DNA of 64,000 nucleotides from an uncultured Bacilli bacterium (GTDB taxonomy: Bacteria > Bacillota_I > Bacilli_A > RF39 > UBA660): positions 1 to 64,000 of the forward strand of contig CAKPIT010000004.1 of the NCBI GenBank assembly GCA_934162445.1. Reading direction: 5' to 3'. The translations under genes and the position numbers were made by a program. Positions 1 to 6,909 of this stretch are shown in pieces. The notes under the pieces were generated by a model. The model did no database searches. It was not told where the DNA came from and saw nothing but the letters and a program-made list of their open reading frames with translations. Positions within the stretch are counted from its first letter, which is position 1. Each line of letters opens with the position of its first letter.

Positions 1-74
<74 letters not shown>

Positions 75-126
75 AATATATTTTCGTTTTTTTTGTTTTG
101 TTTAATCCCGACAACTCATTGATTGA

Positions 127-151
127 CGTTTTGCTTAGTTTTCAAAGAACA
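127..151 (-). promoter_or_regulatory. rRNA leader with boxA-like antitermination element
   Basis: On the reverse strand this reads TGTTCTTTGA then AAACTAAGCAAAACG, which matches the leader sequence that precedes 16S in Bacillus-type rrn operons, including the boxA-like part used by the Nus antitermination factors. It lies about 50 bases before the mature 16S end, where such an element is expected. The function is inferred from family knowledge. Confidence 0.75.
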
Positions 152-178
152 TTTGCTTCTTTCTCAAGTCGCGTTATT

Positions 179-207
179 AATATATCAAATTAAGTAAGCT
201 TTGTCAA
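179..207 (-). promoter_or_regulatory. rrn promoter, proximal copy
   Basis: Reverse strand: -35 TTGACA (202-207), 17-base spacer, -10 TATATT (179-184). It is the copy nearest to 16S in a set of three with identical spacing. Runs of A on the transcribed side just upstream of the -35 resemble an UP element. Confidence 0.8.
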
Positions 208-281
208 CACCTTTTTGGAGTTTTTTTCAAAACTTTTTTTAACTTGACGCGTTTTTCAACATAAGTTGTTAACGCCATTCC

Positions 282-310
282 AATATATCAATTCTAGATG
301 TGATTGTCAA
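282..310 (-). promoter_or_regulatory. rrn promoter, middle copy
   Basis: Reverse strand: -35 TTGACA (305-310), 17-base spacer, -10 TATATT (282-287). The upstream A-rich block at 311-330 is repeated almost exactly upstream of the distal copy at 407-426, which suggests the promoter unit was duplicated. Confidence 0.82.
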
Positions 311-377
311 CACTTTTTTCAAACTTTTTTTGACAAATTTTTGTTGACGTTTTCCAAAATTAACTGGAACGTTTTCT

Positions 378-406
378 AATTTATCAGACTATAATTACTT
401 TGTCAA
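378..406 (-). promoter_or_regulatory. rrn promoter, distal copy
   Basis: Reverse strand: -35 TTGACA (401-406), 17-base spacer, -10 TAAATT (378-383). The -10 is weaker than in the other two copies, but the spacing and the flanking bases (TATCA beside the -10, A-rich block upstream) are the same. With the other two it fills the 360-base gap between 16S and the next gene; I see no coding sequence there. Confidence 0.7.
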
Positions 407-435
407 CACTTTTTTCAAACTTTTTTGCTTTTTTG

Positions 436-993
436 TTATATTTCTTGGTTTTGAACTTCTTTTTTTATTTTTAAGTATTTATTTACCCATTTTTCTAATG
501 CTTGGTTATCAAAGTATTCATCTTTGTTTTTTACTTTTTCTATTAAATTATTTAATTGTTTTTGTAAAATTAAATCTAGGTTTTCACCATAATTATATTT
601 TTCTTTGTGATAATTATATTCATTTTTATCTAAAACTTTGAAACTACCATTTGGAAATACTTTTACATCTAGATCATAATCTATATATTTTACAGTATGA
701 TCTTCGATGATGATGGGGCTAGCTATATTACAATAATAGTAGATTCCTCTTTTTTTATATTGTCCTATTATGTTATACCATTTATTCGTAAAGAAAAAGA
801 GAATGGCAGGTTCTTTGGTTTGCCAGTGATGACCATCTTTTTCCGTTACAATTGTGCTATTGTTACCAAAGATGATTATTCCTTCTTGAAAATTAAAATG
901 AAGAAGAACAGCCTCATCCCATGATTTATATAATTCACCATTATGTTTGTAACTATGGATTTGATAATTTTTGCCTATTTCTAACTTTTCCAT
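436..993 (-). CDS. DUF402 nucleoside tri-/diphosphatase (YgaC/NtdP-like)
   Basis: The 185-residue protein matches the DUF402 family represented by B. subtilis YgaC, a cytosolic phosphatase acting on nucleoside tri- and diphosphates. Visible family features are QIHSYKHNG near residue 11, VTEKDG near 49, the REPAI-like KEPAI, the YYYCNIASP stretch near 86 and KYIDYDLDVKV near 102, whose acidic residues would bind the metal. The length is normal for the family. The ATG has a good AGGAGG site 7-8 bases upstream. It stands alone between the rrn promoters and a terminator at 1025. Confidence 0.88.
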   Translation of the reverse strand: MEKLEIGKNYQIHSYKHNGELYKSWDEAVLLHFNFQEGIIIFGNNSTIVTEKDGHHWQTKEPAILFFFTNKWYNIIGQYKKRGIYYYCNIASPIIIEDHTVKYIDYDLDVKVFPNGSFKVLDKNEYNYHKEKYNYGENLDLILQKQLNNLIEKVKNKDEYFDNQALEKWVNKYLKIKKEVQNQEI

Positions 994-1024
994 AATCTTC
1001 CCTCCTTTGATTTAAATATTAATT

Positions 1025-1054
1025 AAAAATAAGTAAGTTGTTGTAACTTACTTA
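1025..1054 (-). terminator. Rho-independent terminator of the DUF308 gene
   Basis: A 10-bp stem (1030-1039 with 1045-1054, 5-base loop) is followed on the reverse strand by ATTTTT. It lies after the stop codon of the gene at 1111-1734. Confidence 0.75.
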
Positions 1055-1110
1055 TATAATACGTTTTTTATTAATTTGTTTCAAGTTATTCAGTTAAATA
1101 AACTATTACT

Positions 1111-1734
1111 TTAGTCTTTTTTTTCTACTTCTTTAACTACTTTGGCATCTTTTGCCTTTTTAGGTTTAGCTTTATTTGTGCTTATTTCAACACTTACAGT
1201 ATCACTTTTCTTTAAAATAATAGTATTTATTAAATCAGAAACACCATAAATCATCATAAATAACCCAATGGCTTTAGTAACAACAACGGCACTTTTAAAA
1301 GGATTAAATAGTAATACTACTCCACAGACTAAACATAAAACTGAGGTAATCATGGAAGCAAGAAAATAATTACTTCCGATATTTTTTAAAACCATTGATT
1401 GTTGTATCTTCATGGAACTGCTAATAATAACAGCAACACCTACAATGATAGGAATAGCACTACCTATTATTTCAGGAGCTGTAATTAAAAATATTCCGGC
1501 TATTATGCTAATAACGCCATAGGCTATGTTTAATTGATTGAATACATCGGTTGTAGAATTTTTTAAAAAACCGATTAAAGCAATAACCCCAATAGCAATT
1601 AGTAAAGCACCTACAAAGTAAGAAATAGCAATAAGGGTTTCACCAGATTTTAAAAATAATAATAATCCTAATAAAAATAAAAATATAGAACTTACAATTG
1701 ATGGCCAAATGACTCTTTTAACTTCAACTTTCAT
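1111..1734 (-). CDS. DUF308 (HdeD-like) membrane protein
   Basis: The 207-residue protein has six evident hydrophobic segments in three pairs, a pattern typical of the DUF308/HdeD family of small membrane proteins. In Escherichia coli HdeD is linked to acid resistance, but the molecular role of the family is unclear. The last 30 residues are a charged, Lys-rich cytosolic tail (KAKPKKAKDAK), not part of the family core. It appears to be a single-gene unit with a terminator downstream. The family call is moderately sure; no specific function is claimed. Confidence 0.75.
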   Translation of the reverse strand: MKVEVKRVIWPSIVSSIFLFLLGLLLFLKSGETLIAISYFVGALLIAIGVIALIGFLKNSTTDVFNQLNIAYGVISIIAGIFLITAPEIIGSAIPIIVGVAVIISSSMKIQQSMVLKNIGSNYFLASMITSVLCLVCGVVLLFNPFKSAVVVTKAIGLFMMIYGVSDLINTIILKKSDTVSVEISTNKAKPKKAKDAKVVKEVEKKD

Positions 1735-1792
1735 TTTTTCTTCCTCCTTATTTTTTATTTTAACATAATTTTAGATCCTTGACTAGATTCTA

Positions 1793-2767
1793 TTATAGAA
1801 GATTTAAGACTTCATCAAGTAAGATTTCATTATTAAAATAGGCAACGATAGCATCAAGAATATCGTCAGTTTTATTTTCATTTATAAGTCTTTTGTGAAG
1901 GGATGATGCGGTTAATATGCCTTCAACAGTATTTTTTTCTTTATATTCATTAGCTTGTTCTTTATTTTGATATAAATAAGTTCCATATAAATAATTACGA
2001 CTATTTTTGCTATTACAAGTTAGGAAAATGTCCCCAAGGGCACCATAACAAAAAGCAGTGTTAGTAGTTTCTGTTAATTTGGTTACAAGGGTATTAGCAT
2101 AGTTATACAGGGCTGTTAAATAATATGCTTTGGTAGTGTCACTTTGATACTTACAATTGATACTTCCCATTAAAATAGCTAATATATTTTTGATAGCACC
2201 ATATAATTCAAGGGCAAGATAGTTATTTGTTATTTCTATTTTTATAGTAGTTGGTTTAAATATTTCTTTTACCAAGCTGATAGTCTTAGAAGAATTACTG
2301 GCAAGAGTTAAGGCCGTTTTAGCATCCTTAAATAAATCTTTAGCAAAACTTGGTCCTGCTAGGTAGGAAACAGTTCCTTTTAAGTTAAGTTCTATAAAAA
2401 TTTCACTCATTGTTTTAGCCGTTTTTTCTTCTAAACCTTTAGAAATCAAAATAACTTGACTATCATCATTTAGATAGCTAGCAATCATGGTAAGTACACT
2501 TCTTACGGCATTGCAAGGAACGGCTACAATAATTATATCTTTATTAGTAAGTGCTTCATTAAGGTCCATAGTAATATCAAGATCTTGGTCTAATTTTATA
2601 TCGCCTAAAGCTTTAACATTAGTTCTTTTTTTAGTTATTTCATCATATTCATCATTAAAAGTGGTAAAGAATGTGACGTTAAGATTACTTTTATTTTTTA
2701 GAATGTGACCTAAGGCTAAACCATAGGCCCCGGTTCCTAAAATAACAATATTTGGATTGTTTTTCAA
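1793..2767 (-). CDS. gpsA: Glycerol-3-phosphate dehydrogenase [NAD(P)+]
   Basis: This makes sn-glycerol 3-phosphate from dihydroxyacetone phosphate for membrane lipid synthesis. The product starts with the Rossmann motif GTGAYG, then shows ISKGLE, the LAGPSFAKDL motif, the catalytic-lysine helix GAIKNILAI and a C-terminal GALGDIFLTC..SRN substrate loop, all GpsA signatures. A longer open frame begins at 2830, but its extra 21 residues do not belong to the family. I place the start at the TTG at 2767, which has GAAGGAA six bases upstream and gives 324 residues, the usual size. The protein is somewhat divergent (Ala for the usual second Gly in the GLGD loop). Confidence 0.9.
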   Translation of the reverse strand: MKNNPNIVILGTGAYGLALGHILKNKSNLNVTFFTTFNDEYDEITKKRTNVKALGDIKLDQDLDITMDLNEALTNKDIIIVAVPCNAVRSVLTMIASYLNDDSQVILISKGLEEKTAKTMSEIFIELNLKGTVSYLAGPSFAKDLFKDAKTALTLASNSSKTISLVKEIFKPTTIKIEITNNYLALELYGAIKNILAILMGSINCKYQSDTTKAYYLTALYNYANTLVTKLTETTNTAFCYGALGDIFLTCNSKNSRNYLYGTYLYQNKEQANEYKEKNTVEGILTASSLHKRLINENKTDDILDAIVAYFNNEILLDEVLNLL

Positions 2768-2854
2768 ATGTGATTCCTTCTTTCTATAATATCCAAATAT
2801 AATATTACTAATAAATAAGCACTTTGACAAGAAAAAAATCTTACCGAAGTAAGA

Positions 2855-3508
2855 CTATATTATTTCTGTTCCTCCAAAGATAGAGATACAATTAATAGTT
2901 AACGTTTTTTTGCCTTTTACTGATTTATCAGATTCTTTTCTTAGTTTGTTATCTACCCCACCAATAAAGGATATGGTATTAATATCTAGTTTGTAATCAT
3001 CACTCACGGCAAGAGTTGTGCCACCAAAGATAGAATAGACTGTAAGGGTGCTATTTTTCTTAAGCACTAACTCTTTTAAATTAAGTTTTACGCTACCAAA
3101 GATGGAATAAATGTTGACGTTATTAAATTTAAATGAAGTAATACTTTCACTAGTTTCGCCAAAAACACCATAATAATCTTGTGTTTTACCTTCTTTTTTT
3201 TGCACTATTTTTTTAGTTTTAGAACTACCAAAAATGATGTATAGACCAATGATGATTAAAATGATAGGGAAAAAAGCTTTGGTATAAGGAGCTTTGATAA
3301 AGTTAATATTTACTAGGAAAAACCAAATACCAAGATAAAGAATAATGGTGTTCGCTAATTCTAGTTTCCTATCTTTAATAATGTAATATGTGGAAATTAC
3401 AATTAAGGCAAGGGGCCAAACATAAGAAAAGTTAAGCGCTAAACTTGGATTTAGAGCTGTTAATAAACAGTAGATTCCAACTATTAATATAATTATTCCA
3501 ACAAACAT
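2855..3508 (-). CDS. LiaF-like cell-envelope stress membrane protein
   Basis: The N-terminal half (about residues 1-90) contains four hydrophobic segments. The C-terminal half is a repeating beta-rich domain with phrases such as VNIYSIFGSVKLNL, TVYSIFGGTTL and INCISIFGGTEII. This is the layout of the LiaF/YvqF family (DUF5668 plus the LiaF C-terminal domain), which in Bacillus inhibits the LiaRS two-component system that senses lipid II damage. No liaR or liaS is in the window, so a role in envelope stress is inference from the family. The ATG has AGGTGA upstream and a promoter at 3525. Confidence 0.8.
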   Translation of the reverse strand: MFVGIIILIVGIYCLLTALNPSLALNFSYVWPLALIVISTYYIIKDRKLELANTIILYLGIWFFLVNINFIKAPYTKAFFPIILIIIGLYIIFGSSKTKKIVQKKEGKTQDYYGVFGETSESITSFKFNNVNIYSIFGSVKLNLKELVLKKNSTLTVYSIFGGTTLAVSDDYKLDINTISFIGGVDNKLRKESDKSVKGKKTLTINCISIFGGTEII

Positions 3509-3524
3509 ATTATCACCTATATTT

Positions 3525-3553
3525 AGTATAAATAATAATTGTTAATAGTGCAA
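3525..3553 (-). promoter_or_regulatory. SigA-type promoter of the LiaF-like gene
   Basis: Reverse strand: TTGCAC (3548-3553), 17-base spacer, TATACT (3525-3530), about 17 bases before the start codon. Confidence 0.55.
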
Positions 3554-3587
3554 GGGTATATTTTTCTGTTTTTTTCAAAAACTAATT

Positions 3588-3605
3588 ACTGGTTATACCA
3601 CCAGT
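3588..3605. promoter_or_regulatory. Inverted repeat, possible operator
   Basis: ACTGGT (3588-3593) and ACCAGT (3600-3605) form a perfect 6-bp inverted repeat with a 6-base centre, between the divergent LiaF-like and helix-turn-helix genes. No T-run follows, so it is not a terminator. Its placement suits an operator for the adjacent regulator, but this is inference. Confidence 0.35.
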
Positions 3606-3648
3606 AGTCAAGCAACTAGGAGATTGTTAAAATTGAATTGAGGGCGAT

Positions 3649-3915
3649 ATGATGAAAACAGATGATATTGTAAAGGTACGAGTTGGTGATAGTGCCTATT
3701 ACTTTAAACTTGGCAAAGTTTTAAAAGATAAGAATATTAGTAAAAATAAGCTTAGTGTTGTTACTAATACTGATTATAAAGTAATAGATCGATTAATGAA
3801 TGGTAATTTAGCCAAAATCGATTTAGATGTTTTGGAAAGATTATGTCAATATCTTAATTGTGAAGCTAACGATATCATCGAACTCAAACGTGGCATCTAT
3901 ACTAATAATGACTAG
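3649..3915 (+). CDS. Small XRE-family helix-turn-helix regulator
   Basis: The 88-residue protein is almost entirely a Cro/C1-type DNA-binding domain: KVLKDKNISKNKLS, TDYKVIDRLMNG (recognition region) and IDLDVLERLCQYLNCEANDII are the five-helix pattern of this family. It has no second domain, so any ligand or partner is unknown. Two adjacent ATG codons (3649 and 3652) could start it; the GAGGG site at 3640 is better spaced for 3652. The stop codon lies inside its terminator. Its target may include the inverted repeat at 3588. Confidence 0.8.
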   Translation: MMKTDDIVKVRVGDSAYYFKLGKVLKDKNISKNKLSVVTNTDYKVIDRLMNGNLAKIDLDVLERLCQYLNCEANDIIELKRGIYTNND

Positions 3916-3934
3916 TAATTAACTAGTCTTTTTT
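3910..3934 (+). terminator. Terminator of the XRE regulator
   Basis: GACTAGT (3910-3916) pairs with ACTAGTC (3922-3928), and six T follow. The gene's TAG stop at 3913-3915 is part of the stem. Confidence 0.85.
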
Positions 3935-3998
3935 ATTTTTGTTTATCTTTAAGAAAAGTTATGATACAATACAGAGGAAAGAAAAGGTGGTGTTTTTT

Positions 3999-5312
3999 AT
4001 GAAATTACCAGTTGTAGCCATTGTCGGAAGACCTAATGTTGGAAAGAGCACTTTATTTAACAAGATTGTGGGAAAACGAATTGCGATCATTGAAGATGTT
4101 CCGGGAGTTACAAGGGATAGATTATATCAGGAAGCAAGTTATCAAAATAAACCATTTTATTTAATTGATACAGGTGGTATTGATTTAGAGAATGCTAGTT
4201 TCAATGATGAGATAAAAGTTCAAGCCGAAATTGCAATTGAAGAAGCTGATGTGGTTATTTTTCTTGTTGATGGAAAAGAAGGAATTACTAGTAATGATTT
4301 AATTGTTCGGGATATTTTAAGAAAAAGTGGAAAAAAGGTAGTTGTAGCTATTAATAAAATTGATAATAAAGAAAGTTATGATAACCTTTATGATTTTTAT
4401 GAACTTGGATTTGATAATTATCTTCCAATTAGTGCTATTCACAATACGGGATATGTGGAATTAATGGATGAAGTTACACTTGACTTTAAGAAAAAAGAAA
4501 ATATTTTGGATAATGATGATAGATGCAAGATTGCAATTATTGGTCGTCCTAATGTTGGAAAAAGTAGTCTTACTAATGCCCTTTTAAATGAAGAAAGAGT
4601 GGTTGTTAGTGATATTGCTGGAACAACAAGGGATTCCATTGATTCAGGTTTTAAATATCATAATGAAGATTATGTCTTAATTGATACAGCAGGAATGAGA
4701 AAAAAGGGAAAAGTATATGAAAATATTGAAAAGTACAGTTTACTTAGATCTTTGAATGCCATTGATCGAAGTGATATTTGTCTTTTAGTTATTAATGCTT
4801 TTGAAGGAATAAAGGAACATGATAAACATATCGCAGGATATGCAATTGAAAGAGGAAAAGGACTTATTATTGTCGTTAATAAATGTGATTTAGTTAAGGA
4901 TTTAGATATTAATGATTTTAAAAAGTTAGTCAAAAGTGAATTTCAATTTGCAAGCTATGCTCCTATTGTCTTTTTATCAGCCTTAACGAAAAAAAGAATT
5001 CATACATTGATGCCTGAAGTTGTTAAAGTTAAAGAAAATATTAAACGAGAAATTAAAACAAGTATTTTGAATGATGTTATTATTGATGCTTATAGATTGA
5101 ATCCAGCGCCTAGTTATAAGGCTAAAAGACTTAAAATATATTTTACAAGTCAAAGTGGAATTAAACCACCTAAGTTTACTTTTAGGGTTAATAATAAGGG
5201 CCTTGTTCATTTTTCTTATTATCGATATTTAGAAAATAAATTACGCGAGAATTTTGAACTTGAGGGAACACCTATTATTTTACAATTTAAGAATAGAAAG
5301 GATGATGAATAA
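3999..5312 (+). CDS. der: Ribosome biogenesis GTPase Der (EngA)
   Basis: Der is an essential GTPase with two tandem G domains and a KH-like C-terminal domain that acts in assembly of the 50S subunit. Both G domains are complete: GRPNVGKST, DTGG and NKID in the first; GRPNVGKSS, DTAG and NKCD in the second, followed by a basic KH-like tail. The ATG at 3999, with AGGTGG upstream, gives 437 residues, matching the family (436 in B. subtilis). A longer open frame from 3939 is ignored. A 62-residue gene follows with a one-base overlap. Confidence 0.97.
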   Translation: MKLPVVAIVGRPNVGKSTLFNKIVGKRIAIIEDVPGVTRDRLYQEASYQNKPFYLIDTGGIDLENASFNDEIKVQAEIAIEEADVVIFLVDGKEGITSNDLIVRDILRKSGKKVVVAINKIDNKESYDNLYDFYELGFDNYLPISAIHNTGYVELMDEVTLDFKKKENILDNDDRCKIAIIGRPNVGKSSLTNALLNEERVVVSDIAGTTRDSIDSGFKYHNEDYVLIDTAGMRKKGKVYENIEKYSLLRSLNAIDRSDICLLVINAFEGIKEHDKHIAGYAIERGKGLIIVVNKCDLVKDLDINDFKKLVKSEFQFASYAPIVFLSALTKKRIHTLMPEVVKVKENIKREIKTSILNDVIIDAYRLNPAPSYKAKRLKIYFTSQSGIKPPKFTFRVNNKGLVHFSYYRYLENKLRENFELEGTPIILQFKNRKDDE

Positions 5313-5500
5313 TGTTTTTTAAGAAAGTGGATCCAAGAGCAGAACTTGAGGGACTTGATAAAGCGATTGAAGTATTAAATGATAGTTATCAGAAAAAATT
5401 AATTTCTTTAGAAGAATTTAATAAAAAAGCCATTGTCTTTGGAAAAAGAAAAGAAAAATGTTTGAAAAAAATAGCAAAGCTTGAAAATAAGGAACAATAA
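5312..5500 (+). CDS. Small coiled-coil/SHOCT-like protein of unknown function
   Basis: The 62-residue product is charged and helical. The stretch LDKAIEVLNDSYQKKLISLEEFNKKAI resembles the short SHOCT-type helical pair seen at the C-terminus of many bacterial proteins, and the end is Lys-rich. The start codon overlaps the der stop (TAATG), so it is translationally coupled to der and very likely real. I do not recognise a function. Confidence 0.65.
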   Translation: MFFKKVDPRAELEGLDKAIEVLNDSYQKKLISLEEFNKKAIVFGKRKEKCLKKIAKLENKEQ

Positions 5501-5521
5501 GATAGGAAACCTCATACTATA
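5493..5521 (+). promoter_or_regulatory. SigK-type promoter of the SpoVIF-like gene
   Basis: AACA (5493-5496), 16-base spacer, CATACTATA (5513-5521). This fits the mother-cell SigK consensus mACm-N15-17-CATAnnnTA at every fixed position. The start site would fall around 5527, just at the Shine-Dalgarno sequence of the gene at 5539. Confidence 0.6.
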
Positions 5522-5536
5522 AAAGTAGGAGGTTTC
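5506..5536 (+). promoter_or_regulatory. Hairpin that can mask the SpoVIF-like ribosome binding site
   Basis: GAAACCTC (5506-5513) pairs with GAGGTTTC (5529-5536). The second arm holds the GGAGG of the downstream gene. In RNA reading through from der the site would be base-paired; RNA started at the SigK-like promoter would lack the first arm. It may also act as a weak terminator for der, though no long T-run follows. Confidence 0.55.
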
Positions 5537-5538
5537 TT

Positions 5539-5778
5539 ATGTTTGGAGATAACTTTTTTAAGAAAGTAGAACAAAAGACTAATGTTAGTAAAGATACAAT
5601 TCTATCAATTGCGGATAAATTACAGCAAAATAATATGAAGGATGAAAAAGTGTTAAGAGATGTGGTTGATGAAATTAGTAATATAACCGGTAAAAAGATA
5701 ACGGATGAGAAGAAGGAAAAAATTGTTAAAACAATCCTTAAAGATGAAGTACCAAATAATGTTGATAAAATGTTTTAG
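5539..5778 (+). CDS. SpoVIF-like sporulation protein
   Basis: The 79-residue protein matches my memory of the stage VI sporulation protein F family (B. subtilis YjcC/SpoVIF), which acts in the mother cell in late coat assembly. Shared features are an N-terminal FF..V..KT.V, a helix with IADKLQQNN, the MKDEKVLRDVVDEIS core and a C-terminal KKITDEKKEKIVKTIL. The length is similar. The SigK-like promoter at 5493 supports the assignment, because the Bacillus gene is SigK-dependent. Identification rests on pattern recall and was not searched. Confidence 0.72.
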   Translation: MFGDNFFKKVEQKTNVSKDTILSIADKLQQNNMKDEKVLRDVVDEISNITGKKITDEKKEKIVKTILKDEVPNNVDKMF

Positions 5779-5798
5779 AGAATAAATATTCTCTTTTT
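5777..5798 (+). terminator. Terminator of the SpoVIF-like gene
   Basis: AGAGAAT (5777-5783) pairs with ATTCTCT (5788-5794), followed by T5. The stem begins within the TAG stop codon. Confidence 0.8.
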
Positions 5799-6834
5799 AA
5801 ATGCTATTTTTTAAGATGGTTATAATTAAAACTTTAAGAGTTTTATAAAGATAACTTTTTTCTTTTTTGTCAAATTTATTTAAAGTTTTTAACATAATAG
5901 GAAGTTTATAGTACCATGATTTAGCAATTTCATCTAAAGTAGTAAGATTGGTAGATTTTAATATTTTAAAGAGACTTTCAATGAAATTTAAACGTTCTTC
6001 TTTAGTTAGAGTATTAATAAAATCATTTATAATTTTATTGGTATAGGTAGTACCATCATCTAATTTTTTTAAGGTATAAAAGTGATCATCAACCACTAAC
6101 CATGAATTTGGATCATGTTCTAAGAGTCCTTTATTGCTACTTTTAATAATTTTATAATGTTCATTAGCATATAAAAGCATTCCGATGATGGATGATGAGG
6201 GAACTGTTTTTTCTAACTTAGGAGTTATTTTTAAGTAGTTTGAGGAAGTTAAAAAGTCTTTTAAGAAGCCGGGGCCATCATGAGAATAAACTTTTATAAG
6301 ATTAGTAGTATCTTGTAACATACTGGCTGTATAGACTGAGAGATTACCACCTTTGGAATGTCCTCCTAAATAGAACTTGCGAGGAATAATAGAAATTATT
6401 TTATTAGTATATTTTAAGGCTTCTTCTTGAGATGGAACAGGAAGCATGAATGCCATATTAAAATCTTCTTCCCAACCAATCAAAGTAGCATCAGTACCTC
6501 TAAAGGCAATATACATTTCATTATTTGGTAAAAGAAAGGTGGTAGCTGCAAATTGTTTATCTTCTTTTTCACTTGTATCTTCATGAGAAAAAATTATTTC
6601 TACTTCATTAAAGCGTTTACTTTTGATAACTTCTTTTAATAGGGATATTCCTCGTTTGTTTTTTTGAATGATTAAATCTAAGGTTGGATTTAAATTTTTT
6701 ATTTTAGTTTTGAAGGTTAAATGGGTAAAATGAAAATATGAAAGACATGAAAAAATTAAACTATCCACTTCGGTTAAGGGCTTTTCTTTAAAACTTTGTT
6801 GATTTGTTTTTACATAATCAAGATAATTAGCCAT
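5797..6834 (-). CDS. DUF2974 (Mbeg1-like) alpha/beta hydrolase
   Basis: The 345-residue protein has an alpha/beta hydrolase core with the nucleophile elbow GGHSKGG near residue 160, preceded by YIAFRGTD near 110, the usual oxyanion-side strand of lipase-like DUF2974 proteins. SHDGPGF near 185 and an HF motif near 250 would hold the other catalytic residues. There is no signal peptide, so it is cytosolic. The substrate is unknown; lipase or esterase activity is inferred from the fold. The ATG has AAAGGAGG upstream and is divergent from spoIVA. Confidence 0.78.
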   Translation of the reverse strand: MANYLDYVKTNQQSFKEKPLTEVDSLIFSCLSYFHFTHLTFKTKIKNLNPTLDLIIQKNKRGISLLKEVIKSKRFNEVEIIFSHEDTSEKEDKQFAATTFLLPNNEMYIAFRGTDATLIGWEEDFNMAFMLPVPSQEEALKYTNKIISIIPRKFYLGGHSKGGNLSVYTASMLQDTTNLIKVYSHDGPGFLKDFLTSSNYLKITPKLEKTVPSSSIIGMLLYANEHYKIIKSSNKGLLEHDPNSWLVVDDHFYTLKKLDDGTTYTNKIINDFINTLTKEERLNFIESLFKILKSTNLTTLDEIAKSWYYKLPIMLKTLNKFDKKEKSYLYKTLKVLIITILKNSI

Positions 6835-6850
6835 TTTTACCTCCTTTCGT

Positions 6851-6879
6851 TCATATTTCTTTTTTGCTTGGAATACTAT
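6851..6879 (+). promoter_or_regulatory. SigE-type promoter of spoIVA
   Basis: TCATATT (6851-6857), 14-base spacer, AATACTAT (6872-6879). The -35 fits the SigE consensus KMATATT fully and the -10 matches CATACAHT at six of eight positions. The 14-base spacing is typical. SigE is the known sigma factor for spoIVA in B. subtilis. Confidence 0.65.
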
Positions 6880-6909
6880 TAATTAGATTTAAAGGAAAAG
6901 GTGTTGATT

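Noticed and set aside
3649..3915. The XRE regulator as a prophage repressor
   Set aside because: No integrase, phage structural genes or attachment repeats are near; the neighbours are housekeeping genes.
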